From contig CBDHHE010000001.1 of assembly GCA_965263335.1 (NCBI GenBank), positions 1,116,001 to 1,180,000 of the forward strand: DNA of 64,000 nt, in the 5' to 3' direction. Origin of the DNA: Thermohalobaculum sp965263335. GTDB taxonomy: Bacteria; Pseudomonadota; Alphaproteobacteria; Rhodobacterales; Rhodobacteraceae. Within the stretch, counting starts at the first letter, position 1. The number at the start of each line of letters is the position of its first letter. Made by a program: the position numbers and the translations under genes. The notes beneath the pieces are model-generated. The model worked only from the letters and a program-made list of their open reading frames with translations. It was not told where the DNA came from and did no database searches. Shown piece by piece: positions 9,031 through 16,868 of the stretch.

Positions 9031-9072
9031 GATCACCCCTCACACACGTTCTCACGCCGGCAGGCTAGGCCA

Positions 9073-10269
9073 ATGTTATTAAAGGCAAATGAAGCTTCAG
9101 ACCGTCCCGAATCGGATCACTCTGATCCGACACGTTCCGATTTGGAGCGGCGCAACAGCCTCGGATTCTCGAAACCTCCCGAAATGACACGGGTGGTCGT
9201 CGCAATGTCCGGTGGCGTTGACAGTTCCGTTGTCGCGGCCGAGTTGGCCAGCGAAGGCTATGATGTGGTCGGCATCACGCTCCAGCTCTACGATCACGGC
9301 GCCATGCTGGCCAAAAAAGGCGCCTGCTGCGCCGGGCGCGACATCCATGACGCCCGCCGGGTGGCCGAAACCATGGGCTTTCCGCACTACGTGCTCGACT
9401 ACGAAAGCCAGTTTCGCGAGAGCGTCATCGATGAGTTTGCCGATCAGTACCTGTCCGGCGCCACACCGATTCCCTGCATCCGATGCAACGAACGGGTCAA
9501 GTTCCGCGATTTGCTGGCAACGGCCCGCGAGCTCGATGCGGATTGTTTGGCGACCGGACATTATGTGCGGCGAATCGAGGGGGCCAGCCGCGCGGAGCTG
9601 CACCAGGCCGCGGATCCGGGTCGTGACCAGTCCTACTTTCTGTTCACCACCACGCAGGAGCAACTGGACTATCTGCGCTTTCCGCTCGGCGGGCTGACGT
9701 CGAAGGCCGAGACCCGTGCCCTCGCGGCCAAGCATGGCCTTCCGGTTGCCGACAAGCCCGACAGCCAGGACATCTGCTTTGTGCCCTCCGGCAACTATGC
9801 CGCGGTGATCGAGAAGTTGCGCCCCGGCGCGGCGGAACCGGGCGAAATTGTCCACATCGATGGCCGCACGCTCGGCACACATGAGGGCATCATCCACTAC
9901 ACGATCGGACAGCGCCGCGGTCTTGGGATAGGCGGGGGCGAACCCTTGTATGTGGTGCGGCTCGATCCGGCTGAGCGGCACGTGATCGTCGGCCCGCGCG
10001 ACGCTCTGGCGACACGACGTGTGCCCGTGAGCGGCATCAACTGGCTTGGCGATGTCCCGTTCGGCGAGGCGCCGGTCGGCGGTCACGAGGTGCGCGCGAA
10101 GGTGCGTTCGACCCGCCCTCCGGCGCCTGCGCGCGTCCATCCGAAGGGCGATGGCGCCGATGTCGAACTGCTTTCACCCGAAGAAGGCGTCGCGCCCGGA
10201 CAGGCCTGCGTCTTCTATGCGCCCGATGGCGATCGCGTGCTGGGTGGTGGCTGGATTACCCGCGGCTAA
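9073..10269 (+). CDS. mnmA: MnmA, tRNA-specific 2-thiouridylase
   Basis: A 398-residue enzyme that places sulfur on U34 of tRNA-Lys, Glu and Gln using ATP and a persulfide relay. The PP-loop is VVVAMSGGVDSSVVA. The catalytic cysteine pair lies in PIPCIRCNERVKF and DSQDICFVPSG. The C-terminal beta-barrel includes IHYTIGQRRGLGIGGGEPLYV. The ATG at 9073 gives a ~35-residue extension before the PP-loop, in which NSLGFSKPP looks family-like. The alternative ATG at 9184 would begin directly at the loop. The upstream frame overlaps sciP antisense and is not part of the gene. Confidence 0.95.
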   Translation: MLLKANEASDRPESDHSDPTRSDLERRNSLGFSKPPEMTRVVVAMSGGVDSSVVAAELASEGYDVVGITLQLYDHGAMLAKKGACCAGRDIHDARRVAETMGFPHYVLDYESQFRESVIDEFADQYLSGATPIPCIRCNERVKFRDLLATARELDADCLATGHYVRRIEGASRAELHQAADPGRDQSYFLFTTTQEQLDYLRFPLGGLTSKAETRALAAKHGLPVADKPDSQDICFVPSGNYAAVIEKLRPGAAEPGEIVHIDGRTLGTHEGIIHYTIGQRRGLGIGGGEPLYVVRLDPAERHVIVGPRDALATRRVPVSGINWLGDVPFGEAPVGGHEVRAKVRSTRPPAPARVHPKGDGADVELLSPEEGVAPGQACVFYAPDGDRVLGGGWITRG

Positions 10270-10313
10270 ACGGCTATTCCTGCAGCAATAAGAACGCTGC
10301 AGGGAGATCCCAG

Positions 10314-10793
10314 GTGAAGAGCAACCGTCTGTGCGGCGCACTGCTTGCAGCAGTGTTGCTCGGGGCGCCCGTGGCAGGTGCCGACGAGACCATGCCCTCG
10401 CCCGAAGCAATGGCGTTCGCCGGCCAGTTCTCGGATGCGCATCTCGGCACCATGCTGTCGCGGATCGGATCGCGGGATCCGCGCCTGGTTGCAGCTTCAC
10501 AGATCGACGGCCAACTGCTGGCCATCGTGCTCGACGCTCAGATCGCCGAGGCGGTCGAGACCCACGGCGACGCCTGGCAGCGCAACATGGCCCTCGTGTG
10601 GTCGGAACTGCTGGACGACGACCAACTGGCATCTCTGACGGCCGAGGGTGCCGAGTCGCCCCACGCAGCAGCCTATGGCGAGAATTCCGCCGAGGCCGGT
10701 CAGAGAATGCAGGCCCGCTCCGGCGAGATGTTCCAGGAGATCCTCGGAGATGTCCTGGAGCAGACGCTGGCCGAACTCACCGAGACCCAATGA
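10314..10793 (+). CDS. Exported hypothetical protein, DUF2059-like
   Basis: A 159-residue protein with a clear signal peptide (MKSNRLCGALLAAVLLGAP, cleavage near VAGADE). The mature part is acidic and alpha-helical, without cysteines. It has a loose resemblance to DUF2059-type periplasmic proteins (LLAIVLDAQIAEAV, MFQEILGDVLEQTLAELTE), but I cannot name it with confidence. The GTG at 10314 is chosen because AGGGAG lies about 9 nt upstream and it gives an ideal signal peptide. It follows mnmA by 44 bp and precedes the M20 peptidase by 31 bp, so co-transcription is likely. Confidence 0.7.
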   Translation: MKSNRLCGALLAAVLLGAPVAGADETMPSPEAMAFAGQFSDAHLGTMLSRIGSRDPRLVAASQIDGQLLAIVLDAQIAEAVETHGDAWQRNMALVWSELLDDDQLASLTAEGAESPHAAAYGENSAEAGQRMQARSGEMFQEILGDVLEQTLAELTETQ

Positions 10794-10824
10794 CCTCATC
10801 AATGCACGCTGCCGGGAGACTGAC

Positions 10825-12207
10825 ATGAGCACCACCGATGTCCTCGCCCATCTGGACGCCGATCTGGACCACGCTCTGGAGCGCCTGTTCACGCTCCTGC
10901 GTTTTCAGTCGATCTCGACGGATCCGGCCTATGCCGGCGAATGCCGGAAGGCGGCACAATGGCTTGCGGACGATCTGAGCGGGATCGGTTTCGCAGCCGA
11001 GGTCGTTGGCACCCAGGGCCATCCGATCGTGCTGGCCACCAATCATGCAGCGGACGGGCCCCACCTGCTGTTCTACGGCCACTATGATGTACAGCCCGTC
11101 GATCCGCTCGACCTCTGGGAGCGCGATCCGTTTGATCCGGCCGTGCTGACCCGTGAGGACGGCACCAAGCTCATCCGGGCCCGCGGGGCGTGTGATGACA
11201 AGGGTCAGCTCATGACCTTCGTCGAGGCGTGCCGCGCGTGGCATGCAAAGACGGGCTCCCTGCCCTGCAAGATCACGATGGTCATCGAGGGAGAGGAAGA
11301 ATCCGGCGGCGAGTCGCTGCCGCCCTTTCTCAAGGCGCACCGAGAGGCCCTGTCCACCGCCGAGATCGCGCTGATCTGCGACACAGGCATGTGGGATGCC
11401 CGGACACCTGCCATCTCGACGATGCTGCGCGGCAATGTCGCCGATCAGGTGACGGTGCACGCTGCGTCACGCGATCTGCACTCCGGCATGTATGGCGGCG
11501 CGGCGGTGAACCCGATCCACGTGATCACCCGCATTCTGGCCGCGATACATGATGATGACGGGCGGATCACGATCCCGGGCTTCTACAACGGGGTTCATGA
11601 GCTGTCTGACGACATCAAATCTCAGTGGGAACGTCTAGATTTTTCAGCAGAAAAGTTTCTTGGTGAAGTTGGCCTCTCGCACCCGTGGGGCACACACGGC
11701 TACTCGGCGCTCGAGCATCTCTGGTCGCGCCCGACCGCCGAAGTCAACGGCATCTGGGGCGGCTATATCGGCGAGGGGTTCAAGACCGTGATCCCAGCCG
11801 AGGCGCACGCCAAGATCTCGTTTCGCCTGGTCGGCGATCAGGACCCCGAAGCGGTGCGCGAGGGCTTCCGCGCTTTCGTCAGGGATCGACTGCCGCCCGA
11901 CTGCACCGCCTCGTTCAAGTCGCGTGGCGGCGGGCATGCCTCGGTGATGCCGACGGACAACCCGATTTTCGAGAAGGCGCGTCTGGCGCTAACCGAGGAG
12001 TGGGGGCGTGAGGCATCGTTCGTCGGCGAAGGCGGCTCGATCCCGGTGGTGGGCCAGTTCAAGGACATTCTCGGGATGAACAGCCTTCTCGTGGGCTTTG
12101 CGCTGGATGACGACTGCATCCACTCGCCCAACGAGAAGTACGAGCTATCGAGCTTTCACAAGGGCGCGCGCTCATGGGCGCGCATCCTGAACGCACTTTC
12201 GACCTGA
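10825..12207 (+). CDS. M20 family dipeptidase / zinc amidohydrolase
   Basis: A 460-residue M20 metallopeptidase of the dipeptidase type. Di-zinc ligands and catalytic residues are visible: LLFYGHYDVQPVDP (His, Asp), RGACDDKGQ (bridging Asp) and VIEGEEESGGES (catalytic and ligand Glu). The inserted dimerization domain follows from about residue 200 (DQVTVHAASRDLHSGMYGG), and the last ligand is in DDDCIHSPNEKYEL. Substrate is probably a dipeptide or N-acyl amino acid in the cytoplasm; the sequence does not settle which. ATG 10825 follows GGGAG at a proper distance. Confidence 0.9.
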   Translation: MSTTDVLAHLDADLDHALERLFTLLRFQSISTDPAYAGECRKAAQWLADDLSGIGFAAEVVGTQGHPIVLATNHAADGPHLLFYGHYDVQPVDPLDLWERDPFDPAVLTREDGTKLIRARGACDDKGQLMTFVEACRAWHAKTGSLPCKITMVIEGEEESGGESLPPFLKAHREALSTAEIALICDTGMWDARTPAISTMLRGNVADQVTVHAASRDLHSGMYGGAAVNPIHVITRILAAIHDDDGRITIPGFYNGVHELSDDIKSQWERLDFSAEKFLGEVGLSHPWGTHGYSALEHLWSRPTAEVNGIWGGYIGEGFKTVIPAEAHAKISFRLVGDQDPEAVREGFRAFVRDRLPPDCTASFKSRGGGHASVMPTDNPIFEKARLALTEEWGREASFVGEGGSIPVVGQFKDILGMNSLLVGFALDDDCIHSPNEKYELSSFHKGARSWARILNALST

Positions 12208-12235
12208 TCCGCCGCGCAACCCGGCGGCCTGAACC

Positions 12236-12508
12236 TCAGCTGGGTGGCGCGCGCCGACGCGTGCGCCGCCGCGGCGCGGCATTGCCGACCTCCGAGGCCG
12301 CTTCGCGCAACAGCTTGGTCATTGGATGATCTGGGTCCGGCGCGTGATGCCCGAGCAGGGCCTCGGCGGCGGTCGGCGGGTCTTCGGCGGCATCGAGACC
12401 CAGCGCCCAGTCGAAGAAGATCGAGCGGCAGTCATCCGCACTGATGCCTTCGATCCGGTAGGCCTCGCGGATCAGGTTGCGCGGGTCGTATCTCTTGGCT
12501 GCGTCCAT
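12236..12508 (-). CDS. Small conserved hypothetical protein
   Basis: A 90-residue soluble protein beginning MDAAKRYDPRNLIREAYRI and ending in a strongly basic Arg-rich tail (RRRTRRRAPPS). I recognise the N-terminal pattern as one found in small Rhodobacterales hypothetical proteins but know no function. An internal acidic segment (CRSIFFDWALGLDAAEDPP) is followed by a HH-APDPDHPM stretch. It is convergent with the M20 peptidase and divergent from the dehydrogenase at 12615. The basic tail would fit nucleic-acid contact, which is speculation. Confidence 0.65.
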   Translation of the reverse strand: MDAAKRYDPRNLIREAYRIEGISADDCRSIFFDWALGLDAAEDPPTAAEALLGHHAPDPDHPMTKLLREAASEVGNAAPRRRTRRRAPPS

Positions 12509-12614
12509 AGTCTCTCTGCCTCAAGGAACAACGACCGATTGCCAGCAGGTTGCGGGATCTGTCAATGATCTCGCATCAACGCGCCTCTCGCGGTGCGGCA
12601 GTGAGGGATGCACG

Positions 12615-13685
12615 ATGGAAATTCTGGTCTTGCCCGGCGACGGTATTGGTCCCGAGATCACCGAAGCTGCGATGCAGGTGACCGAGGCCGCCAATGAGCG
12701 CTTTGGCTTGGGACTGGCGTTCAGCCGCGACGTGGTCGGGCTGGAGAGTCTTGCCGCCCACGGGACGTCGCTGCGCGACGAGGTGCTCGAGCGGGCACGG
12801 GCCGCGGACGGTATCGTTCTGGGACCGCAGTCGAACGAGGACTACCCTCCGCCCGAACAGGGCGGGCGCAACATTTCGGCGGCGTTCCGGACAGGGCTCG
12901 ATCTCTTTGCCAATGTGCGCCCGGCCCGCTCTCGCCCCGGCCTGCCCACAGGCATGGCGCCGGGCCGCGAGATGGATCTCGTCATCATGCGCGAGGCGAC
13001 AGAGGGCTTCTATGCGGACCGCAACATGACCCGTGGATCGGGCGAAATGATGCCCAGCCCGGACATGGCGCTGGCGGTGCGCAAGATCTCGCGACACGCC
13101 TGCGAGCGGATCGCCCGCGATGCCTTCACCCTGGCGATGCAGCGCCGCCGGAAGGTGACGGCGGTCCACAAGGCCAACTGTTTCCTCATGACCTGCGGAT
13201 TGTTCCTCGAGGAAACCCGTGCGGTGTCCAGGGACTTCCCTGACGTGGCGTATGACGAGCTTCTGGTCGACGCGACCGCAGCACACCTGGTGCGCACGCC
13301 CGAGCGCTTCGATGTGATCTGCACGACCAATTTCTTCGGTGACATCCTCTCGGATCTGGCAAGCGAGCTGTCGGGCAGCCTCGGCCTTGCCGGCTCGGTG
13401 AACGCCAGTCACACACACTGCTGTGCACAGGCTCAGCACGGCTCGGCGCCCGATATCGCAGGGCAGGACACGGCCAATCCGGTCTCGATGATTCTCTCGG
13501 TTGCGATGCTGCTCAGATGGCTGGCCGATCGGCATGAAACGCCGGCAGCAGCCCGCGCCGCGGACGCCATCGAGACTTCAGTGGATCAGACACTGATAGA
13601 CCCCGCAGGCCGCACCCGTGACCTCGGCGGCACGCTCGGCACCCGCGATTTCGCCGCACGCGTCGCAGCAGCAGTCAGTGCGTAG
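12615..13685 (+). CDS. Isocitrate/isopropylmalate-family decarboxylating dehydrogenase (paralogue 1)
   Basis: A 356-residue NAD(P)-dependent beta-decarboxylating dehydrogenase. Family marks are ILVLPGDGIGPEITEAAM, MREATEGFYADRN (substrate loop), the Lys in VTAVHKANCFL, CTTNFFGDILSDLASEL (metal Asp residues) and HGSAPDIAGQDTANP (cofactor loop). The substrate could be isopropylmalate, isocitrate, tartrate or a related hydroxyacid; it does not sit next to leuCD, so leuB is not claimed. ATG 12615 has GAGGGA upstream. A second family member occurs at 55430 in a sugar-acid cluster. Confidence 0.88.
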   Translation: MEILVLPGDGIGPEITEAAMQVTEAANERFGLGLAFSRDVVGLESLAAHGTSLRDEVLERARAADGIVLGPQSNEDYPPPEQGGRNISAAFRTGLDLFANVRPARSRPGLPTGMAPGREMDLVIMREATEGFYADRNMTRGSGEMMPSPDMALAVRKISRHACERIARDAFTLAMQRRRKVTAVHKANCFLMTCGLFLEETRAVSRDFPDVAYDELLVDATAAHLVRTPERFDVICTTNFFGDILSDLASELSGSLGLAGSVNASHTHCCAQAQHGSAPDIAGQDTANPVSMILSVAMLLRWLADRHETPAAARAADAIETSVDQTLIDPAGRTRDLGGTLGTRDFAARVAAAVSA

Positions 13686-13691
13686 CGGCGC

Positions 13692-14219
13692 TCAACCCGA
13701 GGTGCACCGGCCGCTGGCCGACTCCAGGGCTGCGGTAAATCCGCTCAGGGAGAACGTATCCCGCGTCGTCGTGCCGCGCGAGGACACCCCCTCGATACGG
13801 GCCGTTGATCCACGCCGGAACGCCGCCACCAGCTTGTCATCCTCGCTGCCCGCTGAGGTCCAAGCGTTCTCCCCGTCGGTGAACATCTCGTAGGCATCGC
13901 TGCCCACAGTGACATCGACCGATGAGCCCTGTTTGAAGGGGTAGCCGGAGAGGAACGACACCTCGTTCTTGACGTTGTCGCTCGGCCTGACAGCGACCAT
14001 AAGGAAGATATCTCCACGGTTTACCTGGACTTCCTTACCACCTCGGCTGGCGCTGCTCTTGGTCGGCTGGCTCACGATCCAGCACACTTTCGAACCGCCT
14101 TCGCCGGCCTCGAAGATCGACCAGTCCTTTTCCGCAGCCACCCTGGTCTGGGCATGTGCTGCCGACATCACAAGACAGCCCGCGAGAAGGGCCGCCGCAA
14201 TCCCGCTCATGTTCTTCAT
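13692..14219 (-). CDS. Invasion-associated locus B (IalB) family exported protein
   Basis: A 175-residue protein with a signal peptide (MKNMSGIAAALLAGCLVMSAAHA) followed by an IalB-type domain. Typical elements are DWSIFEAGEGGSKVCWIVSQP, IFLMVAVRPSDNVKNEVSFLSGYPF, the SDAYEMFTDGENAW segment and the C-terminal SLSGFTAALESASGRC. Two cysteines (in VCWIV and GRC) could form a disulfide. IalB proteins are widespread in non-pathogenic alphaproteobacteria, so the name does not imply virulence. It ends 6 bp from the convergent dehydrogenase. Confidence 0.85.
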   Translation of the reverse strand: MKNMSGIAAALLAGCLVMSAAHAQTRVAAEKDWSIFEAGEGGSKVCWIVSQPTKSSASRGGKEVQVNRGDIFLMVAVRPSDNVKNEVSFLSGYPFKQGSSVDVTVGSDAYEMFTDGENAWTSAGSEDDKLVAAFRRGSTARIEGVSSRGTTTRDTFSLSGFTAALESASGRCTSG

Positions 14220-14408
14220 GCTCGCCTCGTCTCAGTCCTTCCGGGATCTTTGCCGCCCCGTCCGGATCGCCATTGCATCTTCGTTTGTCCGACCGGTCGC
14301 GTTAAGCATACTTTAATTCGGAGGCAGATTTCCACCCCGAGCGGAGATTTGCCATGCATCCGCACAGGGACCTGTGAAAATGAAACGCAGATCGGTCGGC
14401 ATTCCGTC

Positions 14409-15008
14409 GTGACGGACCGCCTTGATGCTCAGACTGGCGATGGACATGCCAGCGACGAGGACCTGATCGCGCGCATTGCGCAAAGCGCAGACCGGTCGGC
14501 CTTCGCCGAGCTGTTCCAGCGCTATGCCGGGCGCGTGAAGGCGTTCCTGATGCGTGCGGGCGCCGATGCGCAGACTGCCGAGGATGCGACTCAGGACGTC
14601 ATGGTCACGCTTTGGCGCAAGGCTGCGAGCTTCAACCCCGAGCGCGCACGCGCCGCGACCTGGCTCTACACCATCGCGCGGAACCGGCGGATCGATTTGC
14701 TGCGCCGCGCCGTGCGGGCCGAGCCCGATCCGAATGACCCGCTCTACCAGCCGGACCCGCCCATGACACCGGAGCGGACGATGGCCAGCAGCGCCCGCGA
14801 TGCCGAGGTGCGCCGCGCCATCGCCGGGCTCAGCGAAGAGCAGACCGAGGTGATCCGACTGGCCTTCTTCACCGGCCTAAGTCACGGCGAAATTGCCGAG
14901 GAGCTGGGACTGCCGCTCGGCACCGTCAAATCGCGGCTGCGCCTGGCCTTTGGCCGCATCCGCGGGGACCTGGGCGCGTCATTTGCCGAGGAACTCCTGG
15001 ATGATTGA
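14409..15008 (+). CDS. ECF-type RNA polymerase sigma factor
   Basis: A 199-residue sigma-70 family protein with region 2 (FAELFQRYAGRVKAFLMR, then AEDATQDVMVTLWRKA and ATWLYTIARNRRIDLLRR) and region 4 (LSEEQTEVIRLAFFTGLS, HGEIAEELGLPLGTVKSRLR). It resembles the RpoE/ECF11-like group of Rhodobacterales. That group is normally followed by a zinc-binding ChrR anti-sigma factor, but none is encoded next to it here. The GTG at 14409 is the best available start; no ATG lies close to the domain. The last 8 bp overlap the asparaginase start. Confidence 0.85.
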   Translation: MTDRLDAQTGDGHASDEDLIARIAQSADRSAFAELFQRYAGRVKAFLMRAGADAQTAEDATQDVMVTLWRKAASFNPERARAATWLYTIARNRRIDLLRRAVRAEPDPNDPLYQPDPPMTPERTMASSARDAEVRRAIAGLSEEQTEVIRLAFFTGLSHGEIAEELGLPLGTVKSRLRLAFGRIRGDLGASFAEELLDD

Positions 15009-16026
15009 AACCCTGCATCCGAGCGACATTCCGAACCCGGTTCTTGCCGAGGTGATCCGAGGGCCGCTGGTCGAACTCACGCATCGTGGCACGGCGGTCG
15101 TCTGCCGTGCGGACGGCGAAATCGTCGCCGCCTGGGGCGATCCCGGGCGGATTGCCCTGCCCCGCTCGTCGGCCAAGATGATGCAGGCGCTGCCGCTCGT
15201 GGAAAGCGGTGCCGCGGATGCAGCGGGATTGACGACACGGCATCTGGCGCTGGCCTGCGCGTCGCACCAGGGCTCGCCCATGCACACCGAGCTGGCGGCC
15301 GCATGGCTTGCGGCTCAGGGCTTCGGCGAACCTGACTTGCGCTGCGGCGCGCATCCGCCCCGCGATTCCGAGACGCGCCACAATCTCCGGCTCGCAGGCC
15401 ACCCGATCAGTCAGTTACACAACAACTGTTCCGGCAAGCACACCGGGTTTCTGACCCTCTCGCGTCATCTTGGCGGCGGGCCCGAATATGTCGAGCCTGA
15501 TCACCCCGTACAGCGCGCGGTTTGCCAGACACTCGGCGAAATCAGCGGAGACACCATCGAGGGCTTCGGCATCGATGGCTGTTCTGCGCCCAATTTTGCC
15601 CTCTCGATTCGCGGGGTCGCGACAGCCTTGGCGCGGTTCGCCACCGCCGAGACAGCATTCGAGGGCGCTCGCGCGGTGGCTGCCGTCCGCCTGCGGGACG
15701 CCATGATGGCGCACCCCGAGCTGGTTGACGGCGCGCCTGGCATAACAACGCAGTTGATGCGTGCCGCGCCCGGGCGCCTGGTCGCGAAAAGTGGTGCTGA
15801 CGGCTATTTCGTCGCCATCCTGCCAGAACAAGGTCTCGGCATCGCCCTGAAAACAGATGACGGCGCCGAGCGCGGACGTGACGCAGCGATCACCGGCCTC
15901 CTCGGGCGGTTTGGTGTGCTGGATCGTGAGGATCCGGTCTACCGCCGCTACGCCGACGCACCGCTCATGAATGTGAGAGGCATGGATTGCGGACGTGTGC
16001 GTGCCGCCGAGACGCTTCTGACCTGA
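15001..16026 (+). CDS. Asparaginase of the ReAV (Rhizobium etli) type
   Basis: A 341-residue member of the asparaginase II-like family (PF06089), unrelated in fold to E. coli AnsB and related to serine-lysine hydrolases. Catalytic marks are the SxxK motif in LPRSSAKMMQ (Ser56, Lys59) and the metal-binding NNCSGKHTGF (Cys and Lys). Also visible are GIDGCSAPNFALS and the late LVAKSGADGYF lysine. It hydrolyses L-asparagine to aspartate and ammonia in the cytoplasm. ATG 15001 overlaps the sigma factor stop by 8 bp, so the two are probably translated together. Confidence 0.87.
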   Translation: MIETLHPSDIPNPVLAEVIRGPLVELTHRGTAVVCRADGEIVAAWGDPGRIALPRSSAKMMQALPLVESGAADAAGLTTRHLALACASHQGSPMHTELAAAWLAAQGFGEPDLRCGAHPPRDSETRHNLRLAGHPISQLHNNCSGKHTGFLTLSRHLGGGPEYVEPDHPVQRAVCQTLGEISGDTIEGFGIDGCSAPNFALSIRGVATALARFATAETAFEGARAVAAVRLRDAMMAHPELVDGAPGITTQLMRAAPGRLVAKSGADGYFVAILPEQGLGIALKTDDGAERGRDAAITGLLGRFGVLDREDPVYRRYADAPLMNVRGMDCGRVRAAETLLT

Positions 16027-16100
16027 GAGTTCCGCCCTCCGGTGAGGGGTGCGCCAGGATCCGTGTGATCCAGGTGGGATCGCGGTGATTCATCTTGATC

Positions 16101-16120
16101 GAATTCTGAATTCAGTATTC
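16101..16120. promoter_or_regulatory. Probable GntR operator: near-perfect 20-bp palindrome
   Basis: A 20-bp palindrome reading GAATTCTGAATTCAGTATTC, broken by a single symmetric mismatch pair. It lies 44 bp upstream of the FCD-type GntR gene, in an AT-rich pocket of otherwise GC-rich DNA. Size and position fit an autoregulatory operator. Confidence 0.6.
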
Positions 16121-16163
16121 AATTCTTGGTGAACATCACGACCCGGAATCAGATTGCAGGGCC

Positions 16164-16868
16164 ATGAAGTCGCTCGACACCGTCCCGACCCTCACCGAGC
16201 GGGTGTATCAATCGATCCTCGACGAGATCCTCGATGGGACCCTCGCGCCGGGCGAACATCTGGTGCAGGAACAACTGGCCAGTGATCTCGGCGTCTCGCG
16301 TCAACCCGTGCAACAGGCAATGGCACGCCTGAAGGCCGACGGTGTGGTCGAAGAGACCGGGCGGCGAGGCCTGACCGTCGCCGCCCTCGATCTGACCCAG
16401 ATGCAGCACCACTATGACATCCGCGCGGTCCTGGACGGGCATGCGGCCCACTCGGCTGCAGCGATGGTGAGCACCGGCAAGGTGAGCGGACGCGATATCA
16501 TGGAGCGTGCCCAACCCATCCTCGCCGCCGGTGCAGCGGCAATCAGGTCGGGCTCGACGCGCGAGCAGATCCGCCATGATGAAGCGCTCCACAAGTTGTT
16601 CTACGACCTTTCCGGCAACCCGGTGCTTGCAACGACCGCCGAGCCCAACTGGCGGTTCATGCGCCGCGCGATGGCAGACGTGCTCCGTCACGCCGCACCG
16701 CCACGCACGATCTGGGAACAGCATCGCGCAATTGTCGACGCCATTGCTGCAGGAGAGCCTGCTGCCGCCGAACAGCATGCCAAGGATCATGTTCGCCAGG
16801 CCGCCCGCATGCTGTCAGACGCACTCGAGACCGGTGACGCCGCCTTGGGCGCACCTGCCCCGACATGA
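16164..16868 (+). CDS. GntR-family transcriptional regulator, FCD type
   Basis: A 234-residue FadR-subfamily regulator. The N-terminal winged helix (about 8-72) shows TERVYQSILDEILDGTLAPGE, LASDLGVSRQPVQQAMARL and a GRRGLTVAAL wing. The C-terminal all-helical FCD effector domain (about 80-215) has the metal/ligand histidines in REQIRHDEALHKLFYD and WEQHRAIVDAIAAGEPAAAEQHAKDH (read as two pieces around GEP). The next gene starts 4 bp before its stop. It probably represses the downstream catabolic operon until a carboxylate effector binds. The natural ligand cannot be read from sequence. Confidence 0.9.
   Translation: MKSLDTVPTLTERVYQSILDEILDGTLAPGEHLVQEQLASDLGVSRQPVQQAMARLKADGVVEETGRRGLTVAALDLTQMQHHYDIRAVLDGHAAHSAAAMVSTGKVSGRDIMERAQPILAAGAAAIRSGSTREQIRHDEALHKLFYDLSGNPVLATTAEPNWRFMRRAMADVLRHAAPPRTIWEQHRAIVDAIAAGEPAAAEQHAKDHVRQAARMLSDALETGDAALGAPAPT

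Noticed and set aside
8836..9072. Upstream extension of mnmA
   Set aside because: It runs antisense through sciP and its translation has no resemblance to MnmA.
12209..12227. Hairpin after the M20 peptidase as a terminator
   Set aside because: A 6-bp GC stem without any T-run; too weak to call in a GC-rich genome.
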